Shown: positions 55,764-63,038 of the stretch, in pieces
Position numbering within the stretch: position 1 is the first letter of the stretch
How the letters are laid out: the number at the start of each line of letters is the position of its first letter
DNA from: Prochlorococcus sp. AG-402-O21
GTDB lineage: Bacteria > Cyanobacteriota > Cyanobacteriia > PCC-6307 > Cyanobiaceae
Direction: 5' to 3'
Length of the DNA stretch: 64,000 bases
Assembly: GCA_003216375.1 (NCBI GenBank)
Contig: QCIZ01000002.1
Coordinates: 62,001 to 126,000, forward strand
The notes under the pieces: generated by a model
Told to the model about the DNA's origin: nothing
What the model saw: only the letters and a program-made list of their open reading frames with translations
Database searches by the model: none
Program-made: the position numbers and the translations under genes

Positions 55764-55793
55764 TTTTCTCAATAGTTTAGTGTAATGAGAAAA
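55764..55793. promoter_or_regulatory. inverted repeat before fur
   Basis: TTTTCTCA (55764-55771) and TGAGAAAA (55786-55793) are perfect inverted copies with a 14-base AT-rich spacer. The site lies 11 bases upstream of the fur start codon and in the divergent promoter region. It could be an autoregulatory operator. It is not a plain Fur box. Confidence 0.4.
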
Positions 55794-55894
55794 GCATGCA
55801 ATGCACAGAGGCTTCCATGAACGCATTTTAGTTGTAAATGATGTCTAAGATTATTAAATGATTTATATTTAAATTAAATAAAAAGAAATTCTAA

Positions 55895-56503
55895 ATGGAT
55901 CAATTTTTAAAACAAAGTCCTACAGAAAAGAAATTAAATAATAATAGTAAAATATTAATAGAGAATGAAACTCTACTACTCATAGTAGATGTTCAACAAA
56001 AGCTTATAAATAATATTAAAAGAAGTCAACTATTAATATTTAATATTAAAAAGCTTATCGATGCATGTAATTTACTCAATGTTAATATCGCTATTACGGA
56101 ACAAAATCCATTAAAGCTTGGCATGACTTTAGAATCAATTTTAAATGATAATGAATACCCTAAATTTGAAAAAATGGAATTTAGCTGTATCGAGAATAAG
56201 AACTTTCTTAATTATATAAATAAAAATAATTTCAAAAATATTATAGTTTGTGGAATTGAGAGTCATATATGTATCCTTCAGACATCGATTGATCTTTTAA
56301 GAAAAGGATTCAATATATTAATTCCAAGGGATGCTATCGGAAGTAGGAATGAAATAGATAACGATACTGCTTTTTTAAGGCTTATATTATCAGGAGCAGT
56401 AGCATCTACTACTGAGAGTCTAATATGTGAATTATGTAAGACCTCTAATAGAAAAGAATTTAGGGAGGTTAGTAAAATTTTAAAAAATTCATTTTCAAAT
56501 TAA
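55895..56503 (+). CDS. isochorismatase-family cysteine hydrolase
   Basis: 202 residues. Catalytic triad visible: D32 in LLIVDVQQKL, K93 in FEKMEFSC and C126 in CGIESHICILQTSIDLL. DAIGSRNEIDNDTAFLRLIL near 145-164 is typical of the YcaC-like branch. Substrate unknown; amidase or nicotinamidase-like activity possible. Cytosolic. It is followed by the MscS gene on the same strand, 65 bases apart. Confidence 0.87.
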   Translation: MDQFLKQSPTEKKLNNNSKILIENETLLLIVDVQQKLINNIKRSQLLIFNIKKLIDACNLLNVNIAITEQNPLKLGMTLESILNDNEYPKFEKMEFSCIENKNFLNYINKNNFKNIIVCGIESHICILQTSIDLLRKGFNILIPRDAIGSRNEIDNDTAFLRLILSGAVASTTESLICELCKTSNRKEFREVSKILKNSFSN

Positions 56504-56568
56504 ATAATAAGAAAATATCTAGACAAATCATTTTTATCGGGCAGTCTTAAGAAAAGGAATCTGGAATC

Positions 56569-57585
56569 ATGAATGATTTTTATAAAAACATAATAATTTC
56601 ATTACTTACGTTGAGCATAGGTTGCATTATTTCCCTAGTAAGTCCAAAAATCCTAAAAAAGGTTTTAAGAAGAATAACCTCTGCCACACAAAGCAAAACA
56701 GATGACTACATAGCGAATCTTTTAATTGAGACTATTAAGCCTTTAGGGTTTATTTTAAGTTTCATAGTTGCATGGAAAGTTTTATTGATCGGTGGAATAG
56801 TAGATAAGACATTTATAGGTATTAGTAAGTTTCTATGCCTTATTTATATAGTCAGATTTGTAAATAGAGTATTTTTAAAAATAATCCAAAGATGGGCAAA
56901 TAAAATCAATGATCAATCTATTAGCGAAATGATTCGCTCACTTAGCCCAATGGTTGGGGCATCTGTTTGGAGTCTTGGAGTTATTTTTTATCTTCAAAAT
57001 ATGGGTGTCCAAATGGCTGCTATTTGGGCTCTATTAAGTGCAGGAGGTATTGGGGCTGGCCTCGCCTTAAAGGAGCCAGTTCAAGAGTTCTTCGAATACA
57101 TAACGATACTCCTTGATAAACCATTTCAAAGTGGACAGTTTATTCATATTGATGGAATTTGGGCAAAAGTTGATAGAGTAGGTGTTAGATCTACACGCTT
57201 AAGAAGTATTAACGGAGAAGCAATAGTGATGAGCAATAGCAGACTAACAAATGGAGTAATATCAAATTATGCTGAAATGAATAAAAGAAGACTAGTTCAT
57301 AAATTGGGTGTGGTATATGAAACTACATATGAGCAAGCAAAAAACATCCCTATGATGATTAAAAATATCGTTGACAAGACTGAAAATGCGATCTTCGACA
57401 GATGTCATTTTGTCGAATTCGCAAATAGTAGTCTTGATTTTGAACTTGTCTATTACATTCCGACGAGTGATTATCTTCAAGCAATGTCAGCACAACAAGC
57501 AATCAATCTAGAAATTATGAGAAAGTTCCAAAATGAAAATATTAGCTTCGCATATCCAACCCAAACAATTCATTTGAATAAATAA
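56569..57585 (+). CDS. small-conductance mechanosensitive channel (MscS)
   Basis: 338 residues. About four membrane helices in the first 160 residues; the pore-lining helix reads AIWALLSAGGIGAGLALKEP near 152-171, Gly/Ala-rich as in MscS TM3. The beta domain follows with FEYITILLDKPFQSGQFIHI near 175-194 and VGVRSTRLRSINGEAIVMSN near 204-223. Opens under membrane tension in osmotic downshock. Located in the plasma membrane. Fits the osmolyte context upstream, though no direct link is shown. Confidence 0.88.
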   Translation: MNDFYKNIIISLLTLSIGCIISLVSPKILKKVLRRITSATQSKTDDYIANLLIETIKPLGFILSFIVAWKVLLIGGIVDKTFIGISKFLCLIYIVRFVNRVFLKIIQRWANKINDQSISEMIRSLSPMVGASVWSLGVIFYLQNMGVQMAAIWALLSAGGIGAGLALKEPVQEFFEYITILLDKPFQSGQFIHIDGIWAKVDRVGVRSTRLRSINGEAIVMSNSRLTNGVISNYAEMNKRRLVHKLGVVYETTYEQAKNIPMMIKNIVDKTENAIFDRCHFVEFANSSLDFELVYYIPTSDYLQAMSAQQAINLEIMRKFQNENISFAYPTQTIHLNK

Positions 57586-57592
57586 GAGATTT

Positions 57593-58615
57593 TTATTTAA
57601 TTATCTTATCTATTAGAAAATTAGATAACTCCCATAAATGATCAGATAAATCTTCTCTCTGGGCATCATTACTGATATCAGATTTTTCAAAACTAAATTT
57701 ACCTGATGAAATAATTTTATTACTATAATAATTAAATCCAGATTTTTTATATTTAGACATACAAGCTAAATTACTTAAAATTAAACCGGCTTCTTTATTT
57801 GATGTAGTTATTCTTAAAATATCTCTAGCTAAAAAAGCAAATAATATTTGTCCTAATTGATTATATTTTCTACTATACCTAAAAAATCCTCCACTATTTC
57901 TAGAGATTACCAAGCCTGGAGCCCATGCAATAACTGGCATTGATAGTTTTTTACTAATCAAATAAGTACTTAACTTTTTTGCAAAAAGAATATTGCATAA
58001 TTTGCTATCTTTATATGCTTTATCAGCATTAAATTTATTCCCATCAACCATCTCAAATCCGAAACTAGATTCTAATCCTTTTAAGTTTCCTAAGCTGGCC
58101 TTTGCTCCTACTTTCCCGCCAGCACTATCAGGGTTATGAACTTCTGAAGAGGTAATAATTATTTTTGGATTACTACTTGTCTCCATTAAAGATAAAATCT
58201 TTGTAGTAAGATAGAAATGTGATAAATGATTGACTGCAAAAGTTAATTCAATTCCCTGCTTTGATATTCTAGGTGTTTTCGATCCAGTATATTGAAGGCC
58301 AGCATTTAAGATTAAGACATCTATCTTGAAACGTTTATTTTTAAGTTCACAACATAGCGAGTCAATACTTTTCAAATCCGAAAGATCCATTATTGGAGTA
58401 GAAATCTCTCCTTTCTTAGATAATTTAATTGGTAATTGATTAAATATATTAATCAAGACTTCATTCGCTCTAAATATATTTTTACATGGTAAAATTATTT
58501 TATGACCAAGGGAAATTAAATTTAAAACTGCTTCATAACCAATACCTGATGTGCCTCCTGTTATAAAAATAGTTAAAGGTTTACCTTTTTTTGAACTATT
58601 TAATTTCTCTGTCAT
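57593..58615 (-). CDS. protochlorophyllide-reductase-like SDR
   Basis: 340 residues. Rossmann start TIFITGGTSGIGYEAV near 15-30, NAG near 104, and catalytic Y201/K205 in KAYKDSKLCNIL. HNPDSAGGKVGAKASLGNLK near 160-179 and NKFNADKAYKDSKLCN are typical of light-dependent POR, which has the same HNP..GGKV..LGDL block. The usual POR C-terminal segment is weak and the conserved POR cysteines differ, so it is probably a POR-like paralogue. Substrate unknown. Confidence 0.8.
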   Translation of the reverse strand: MTEKLNSSKKGKPLTIFITGGTSGIGYEAVLNLISLGHKIILPCKNIFRANEVLINIFNQLPIKLSKKGEISTPIMDLSDLKSIDSLCCELKNKRFKIDVLILNAGLQYTGSKTPRISKQGIELTFAVNHLSHFYLTTKILSLMETSSNPKIIITSSEVHNPDSAGGKVGAKASLGNLKGLESSFGFEMVDGNKFNADKAYKDSKLCNILFAKKLSTYLISKKLSMPVIAWAPGLVISRNSGGFFRYSRKYNQLGQILFAFLARDILRITTSNKEAGLILSNLACMSKYKKSGFNYYSNKIISSGKFSFEKSDISNDAQREDLSDHLWELSNFLIDKIIK

Positions 58616-58636
58616 AATTTTTTAATTTTAATTTTA

Positions 58637-58673
58637 ATATTTAATAATTAAATTAAATTAAATTATTAAATAT
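58637..58673. repeat. AT-only inverted repeat
   Basis: ATATTTAATAATT (58637-58649) and AATTATTAAATAT (58661-58673) are exact inverted copies with an 11-base spacer. The site lies 22 bases upstream of the POR-like gene, in a divergent gap. Its function is unknown; it may be a DNA hairpin or operator. Confidence 0.4.
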
Positions 58674-58800
58674 CTCAATTTTTATTGAAAAAGTCTTCAT
58701 AGATACTTAAAAATAAAATAAAACCATTAAGTTGATAAAAAAAATTAATACAATTCATTGTTAATCCCATCAGGAGCTATTGTTGATTCTATAGGCATAG

Positions 58801-58920
58801 GTGTTTAAAGTGGGATTCCTGGGAGGCAGTCAAATAACAAGATTTTATTCTAAGAAATTAAATGCTAATTTTCGAATCCAAGTAAACGGAAACGACAATG
58901 TTCCTCAAGGGGAGCCATGA
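58801..58920 (+). CDS. small ORF overlapping the crtL start, 39 aa
   Basis: Starts GTG at 58801 right after a TAG, ends TGA at 58918-58920 overlapping the crtL ATG (ATGA). The product is FKVGFLGGSQITRFYSKKLN and then NFRIQVNGNDNVPQGEP: mixed beta-like and polar, unlike random AT-rich translation. Overlapping stop and start suggests coupled translation with crtL. No close ribosome site is seen before the GTG (AGGAG is about 25 bases away). It could be a real micro-protein, a leader peptide or the tail of a broken gene. Confidence 0.45.
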   Translation: MFKVGFLGGSQITRFYSKKLNANFRIQVNGNDNVPQGEP

Positions 58921-60203
58921 GTAATAGTGCATTAAAAGATGCTCTAGTACTAGGTTCAGGCCCAGGCGCTTTATCAATAGCGGCAGCATTAGCAAGTGAA
59001 AACTTAAATATTGAAATCTTATCGGAGCAATCTCCAGAAGAACCTTGGCCCTTTACCTATGGTATTTGGGGTGAAGAGGTTGACGACCTTGGCTTAAGTC
59101 ATTTACTTGAACATAGATGGATAAATACCATTAGTTATTTTGGGGAAGGAGACAAGGATCCAAATTCCAAAAAGAATGAAGTTACTAAACATAATAGAGA
59201 TTATGGGCTTTTTGATAAAAACAAATTGCAAGCTTATTGGTTAGAGCAATGCAATAAGGCTGGAATAGCATGGCATAAAGGATCAGCAATTAACTTAGAA
59301 ACCAATCAATTAATCAGCACAGTTAAAACTTCTAATGGTAAGAAACTTAATGCTCGTTTAGTAATTGACGCAACTGGTTACAAACCCGTTTTTATTAAAT
59401 CTCCGAACCAAGGCCCAGTAGCCGTTCAAACTTGTTACGGCATCGTAGGTAAGTTCAACGAACCCCCTGTCGAGAAAGGTCAATTTGTTCTGATGGATTA
59501 TCGCTGTGACCACTTGAATCCAGATGAGAGGAAAGAAGCTCCAACATTTTTATACGCTATGGATATGGGAGATGGAAAATTTTTCTTAGAAGAAACATCC
59601 TTGGGTCTATTTCCTCCAGTCTCTCTTGATGAGTTAAAAAGAAGACTGGAAAAAAGATTAGAAACTCGGGGATTAGAAATAAAAAGTCTCGAGCATGAAG
59701 AGCATGGTTCATATTTGCCAATGAACATGCCTATACCTGATCTGTCACAACCGGTTCTTGGTTTCGGCGGTTCTGCTGGGATGGTACATCCCGCATCCGG
59801 ATATATGGTTGGAAGCCTTTTAAGGAGAGCTCCTAAGGTTGCCAAAGCTCTTTCATTAGCAATGAAAGATCAAAAAGCATCCTCAGCTTCACTAGCAAGG
59901 GAAGGATGGCAAGTCTTATGGCCATCAGAACTTAGAAGAAAACAAGCTATTTATAAATTTGGATTAGAAAAATTGATGCGATTTGAAGAGAAGTTACTAA
60001 GGGGATTCTTTGTCGAATTTTTTAGTTTACCTAATAAACAATGGTATGGATTCCTTACAAATACTCTTAGTCTTAAAGAATTAGTATCCGCAATGTGGAA
60101 AATGTTCAGGAAATCACCTTGGGCTATCAAGCAAGGCTTAATGAACATGCATGGTAGAGAATTAAATTTATTATTTAAAGCATTAATATTTAATAATAAA
60201 TGA
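58917..60203 (+). CDS. crtL: lycopene cyclase (CrtL-b type)
   Basis: 428 residues. FAD-dependent cyclase forming beta (or epsilon) rings on lycopene. DALVLGSGPGALSIAAALAS near 8-27, WPFTYGIWGEEVDDLGLSH near 43-61, VLMDYRCDHLNPDERKEAPT near 190-209 and VLGFGGSAGMVHPASGYMVG near 280-299. It is close to the Synechococcus beta-cyclase as I remember it; Prochlorococcus also has an epsilon-type paralogue, so the ring type is not certain. Ribosome site AAGGGGAG lies 6 bases before the ATG. Overlaps the next SDR by 4 bases. Confidence 0.9.
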   Translation: MSNSALKDALVLGSGPGALSIAAALASENLNIEILSEQSPEEPWPFTYGIWGEEVDDLGLSHLLEHRWINTISYFGEGDKDPNSKKNEVTKHNRDYGLFDKNKLQAYWLEQCNKAGIAWHKGSAINLETNQLISTVKTSNGKKLNARLVIDATGYKPVFIKSPNQGPVAVQTCYGIVGKFNEPPVEKGQFVLMDYRCDHLNPDERKEAPTFLYAMDMGDGKFFLEETSLGLFPPVSLDELKRRLEKRLETRGLEIKSLEHEEHGSYLPMNMPIPDLSQPVLGFGGSAGMVHPASGYMVGSLLRRAPKVAKALSLAMKDQKASSASLAREGWQVLWPSELRRKQAIYKFGLEKLMRFEEKLLRGFFVEFFSLPNKQWYGFLTNTLSLKELVSAMWKMFRKSPWAIKQGLMNMHGRELNLLFKALIFNNK

Positions 60204-60913
60204 GAAAGATTCTTATAAGTGGAGCAAGTAGAGGTATAGGTAAAGCGATAGCATCCAAATTACTCAAAGAAGGTCATTCATTAAGCTTAGGAGTAAGGAA
60301 AAAAGAAGATTTAATCAATACATGCTTAGATCCAAGATTAAATAATCCAGAAAGTTTTTTAGTTCATAAATATGATGCAACTGATCAAACTTCATCAAAA
60401 TCCTGGATAGAAAAAACAGTCAAAACTTTTAGAAATATTGATACTATTATTCATTGTGCTGGAATATTTAAAAAAACAAATTTAATATTTAATGATAATG
60501 ATATGCAAGATATTGAAGAACTATGGAAAGTTAATGTAATGGGGCCATGGATGTTAACAAAAGATGCCTGGAAGTATTTAAGTAATAGTACCTCAGCAAG
60601 AATTATTGTGTTGGTATCAATGAGTGGAAAACGATCAAAAGGCAACTTAGCTAGCTATTCAATGAGTAAATTCGCTTTAATGAGCTTATGCCAAACGATG
60701 AGAAATGAAGGTTGGGAAAAAGGTATTAGGGTTACAGCTATTTGCCCAGGCTGGGTAAATACAGATATGGCAAAAGAAATAAATCATTTTCCCAAAAAAG
60801 ATATGACACAGGCAAAGGATATTGCAAATATTTGTTCTAATTTACTTGATTTGCCAAACAGTTCTGTTCCTTTTGAAATAGCACTAAACTGTCAACTTGA
60901 AACAACACTATGA
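60200..60913 (+). CDS. short-chain dehydrogenase/reductase
   Basis: 237 residues. Rossmann start ILISGASRGIGKAIASKL near 4-21, HCAG near 85, and catalytic S140, Y153, K157 (ASYSMSKFAL) all present. The C-terminal ICPGWVNTDMAKEI near 184-197 is typical. NADP is suggested by the basic residues after the first helix. Substrate unknown. The ATG overlaps the crtL stop (ATGA), so it may act in carotenoid or lipid metabolism, but context alone does not prove that. Confidence 0.88.
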   Translation: MRKILISGASRGIGKAIASKLLKEGHSLSLGVRKKEDLINTCLDPRLNNPESFLVHKYDATDQTSSKSWIEKTVKTFRNIDTIIHCAGIFKKTNLIFNDNDMQDIEELWKVNVMGPWMLTKDAWKYLSNSTSARIIVLVSMSGKRSKGNLASYSMSKFALMSLCQTMRNEGWEKGIRVTAICPGWVNTDMAKEINHFPKKDMTQAKDIANICSNLLDLPNSSVPFEIALNCQLETTL

Positions 60914-60926
60914 GGAAAGACTTTTT

Positions 60927-61181
60927 TTAAACAGGATTAGTGGTTTTCTTAAATGTATTCAATACGCCCAGAATTGCCTTGCGAAGATACTTATGAAAAT
61001 AATTTCTATAAAAACTTCCTATAGCTTTACCTACTGAATAAGTTCTTTGTATGAGACCAACTATAAAATTAAAAAGCCACAGACAAACCAAAACTGTAAG
61101 AGCCAATGAAGCGATTGAGTAAACCTTGTTAAGCTGTTCTTGTATTGGCTCTAAGAATTGAAGATAATCAGAAATGTTCAT
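60927..61181 (-). CDS. small membrane protein, 84 aa
   Basis: 84 residues. One or two hydrophobic helices (SIASLALTVLVCLWLFNFIV near 22-41), then a basic amphipathic tail (RTYSVGKAIGSFYRNYFHKY and LRKAILGVLNTFKKT). It has the look of a conserved picocyanobacterial membrane protein. Function unknown. Convergent with the SDR at 60200-60913, 13 bases apart. Confidence 0.6.
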   Translation of the reverse strand: MNISDYLQFLEPIQEQLNKVYSIASLALTVLVCLWLFNFIVGLIQRTYSVGKAIGSFYRNYFHKYLRKAILGVLNTFKKTTNPV

Positions 61182-61243
61182 TCTCCCTAAAGATCATCAC
61201 CTATTAAATATCTTTATAGCTATATTTTTATAATTAAGCAAGA

Positions 61244-61275
61244 ATTTATAAATTATATGTATATAATTTATAAAT
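61244..61275. repeat. 32-bp AT-only palindrome
   Basis: ATTTATAAATTATAT-gt-ATATAATTTATAAAT has perfect 15-bp arms with a 2-base centre. It lies between the stop of the GIY-YIG-like gene and the start of the 84-residue gene on the minus strand, 12 bases past the former's stop. No T tract follows, so it is not a simple terminator. Confidence 0.5.
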
Positions 61276-61286
61276 AATTATTTAAA

Positions 61287-61847
61287 TTAAAAGGCAATTG
61301 AAAAGCTAGAGAAAGTATATAGAACATATGCAACTGAAATCATCGAAATAGCTATTAAAAAGCCTTTCAATCTGTTAGATACTGTCGAGAAAAGCGTAAG
61401 GTCATCAGTATCGTAACCACCAAAACCACCAAGAATTGCAATTGACCACATTGGGAAAGAGGCAAACAGTACTGAAAGAAACAAACTAAATATATACATC
61501 TTATTAATAAGGAATGAAACAATAAAAGTTATAGCTGCGAAAAATAAAGATCCATTTAATCCTATTCTTAACTCATCATTCAAGCTTTTTGGAAAATTAC
61601 TTTTACCTTCTAAATGTTTTTTACAATCATTAACTTCTGATTCAGACAAACGAAAATAGTTCGTATCTGGAATTCTCTTTTTCTTATAAAGCCTAAGCAA
61701 CCTTACTTCAAAAGATTTGGGATCATTAGTTTTGAAAGAAGAGATTATTTCACCTGGTTTCATCTTACTGGCCTCACTTTTCAAATTATTAGTGCATCCG
61801 AGTTTATATAAATCACCATTTTTCATTAAATAAACAAATCCTGACAT
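61287..61847 (-). CDS. GIY-YIG-like (MUG113/T5orf172) domain with membrane tail
   Basis: 186 residues. N-terminus GFVYLMKNGDLYKLGCTNNL near 3-22 and the following SFEVRLLRLYKKKRIPDTNY near 45-64 match the T5orf172/MUG113 branch of the GIY-YIG nuclease superfamily. The catalytic Arg and Glu are not obvious, so nuclease activity is doubtful. From residue 96 on there are about three membrane helices (GSLFFAAITFIVSFLINKMY, IFSLFLSVLFASFPMWSIAI, GFLIAISMISVAYVLYTFSS). A nuclease-like domain tied to a membrane is uncommon. Confidence 0.7.
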   Translation of the reverse strand: MSGFVYLMKNGDLYKLGCTNNLKSEASKMKPGEIISSFKTNDPKSFEVRLLRLYKKKRIPDTNYFRLSESEVNDCKKHLEGKSNFPKSLNDELRIGLNGSLFFAAITFIVSFLINKMYIFSLFLSVLFASFPMWSIAILGGFGGYDTDDLTLFSTVSNRLKGFLIAISMISVAYVLYTFSSFSIAF

Positions 61848-62031
61848 GATTTAATTTTCTTGAGAAATAAAGTGTTTGGAAAATAAAAAAATGGATTATA
61901 TTTTTATAGTAAAATATAATTTCCAAAAAAAATCATAAAGGATATACTTATGAAGCATATTCTTTTAAGGTTTATGAAAATCACTCATCATATCTAGGTA
62001 TAGGTCTCATGATGATTTTAACAGGAAAATT

Positions 62032-62700
62032 ATGAAGCACAATATTTTATATAGCTTTAGACGATGTCCTTATGCAATTAGAGCTAGATGGGCTTTATTA
62101 AATACAAATCAGGTAGTGGAGTTAAGAGAGGTCGAACTAAAGGACAAGCCTATTCAGCTAATTAAAATTTCTAAAAAAGCAACTGTACCTGTATTAAAGA
62201 CTACTTTAAACAAAGTGATTGACGAGAGTTTAGACATAATGAAATGGAGTATTGAAAGATCTAGTATGCATAAATTATTTGGTGATAATAATGATAAGTC
62301 GAAAGAAATATTTAGTCTTATAGAAACAAATGATAATCAATTTAAATATCATTTAGATCGGTTTAAATATGCATCTAGATTCAATTTTGAAGAAGCAGAA
62401 ACTCATCGAGCTGCTGCCACGAAAATACTTTTATCTTTAAATAACAGATTAAAAGAATTTGCGACCAAAAGGGAACCTTTATTTCTCGTTGATGCAAAAG
62501 AAACCTTAGCTGATTGGGCTATCTGGCCATTTGTAAGGCAATTTAGAATAGCGGATATAAAAAACTTTGATCAAAACCATGAAATCCAATATTTACGAAG
62601 TTGGTTAAATTATTATTTCACGCATGAGAAATATCCAATAGTTATGAAAAAGAATGAACTATGGAGGGAACAAAATAAGCCTTTAATTTTCGGGAAATAA
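62032..62700 (+). CDS. glutathione S-transferase-like protein
   Basis: 222 residues. N-terminal thioredoxin-like domain with RRCPYAIRARWALLN near 10-24 (active-site-like C12-P13), VELREVELKD near 31-40 and TVPVLK near 51. The C-terminal helical domain has ETLADWAIWPFVRQF near 156-170, the usual N-capping Asp box. Glutathione use is inferred from fold only. Two tiny upstream reading frames (61950-61997 and one ending in the ATGA overlap) precede it. Cytosolic. Confidence 0.82.
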   Translation: MKHNILYSFRRCPYAIRARWALLNTNQVVELREVELKDKPIQLIKISKKATVPVLKTTLNKVIDESLDIMKWSIERSSMHKLFGDNNDKSKEIFSLIETNDNQFKYHLDRFKYASRFNFEEAETHRAAATKILLSLNNRLKEFATKREPLFLVDAKETLADWAIWPFVRQFRIADIKNFDQNHEIQYLRSWLNYYFTHEKYPIVMKKNELWREQNKPLIFGK

Positions 62701-62709
62701 AGTAGAAAA

Positions 62710-62967
62710 TCATTCTGAAGCTCTTCTTTTGTCAATGATTCTTGATAACTCTAAAAAGTACCCAGCTGTACAAAATTTACCTAGATTTCTATCTCTATTT
62801 CCTATATCACTCCTAAACTCAGCAGTCTCTGCCATGACCAAATCCAGCTGGTCCTGAGGCAATTCATAGAGCTCTCTTAACTCAACCTCTTTTCCAAGTA
62901 GATGACTTTTAAACCATTTTTCTTTTAATTCTTGTGGAGGGATATCTTTGTAAATCTGTCGGTTCAT
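62710..62967 (-). CDS. conserved hypothetical protein, 85 aa
   Basis: 85 residues, charged and helical (QELKEKWFKSHLLGKEVELR near 12-31, then YELPQDQLDLVMAETAEFRS near 34-53). One cysteine near residue 66 in KFCTAGYFLEL. Soluble, no signal peptide. The order of charged helices looks conserved rather than random. Function unknown. Convergent with the GST-like gene, 9 bases apart. Confidence 0.6.
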   Translation of the reverse strand: MNRQIYKDIPPQELKEKWFKSHLLGKEVELRELYELPQDQLDLVMAETAEFRSDIGNRDRNLGKFCTAGYFLELSRIIDKRRASE

Positions 62968-63038
62968 TTAAAGCAGGGAAATGGTTTATTAAATCTAATA
63001 TTTATATAAATTATAACTTTAATTATGTATGTTAATTG

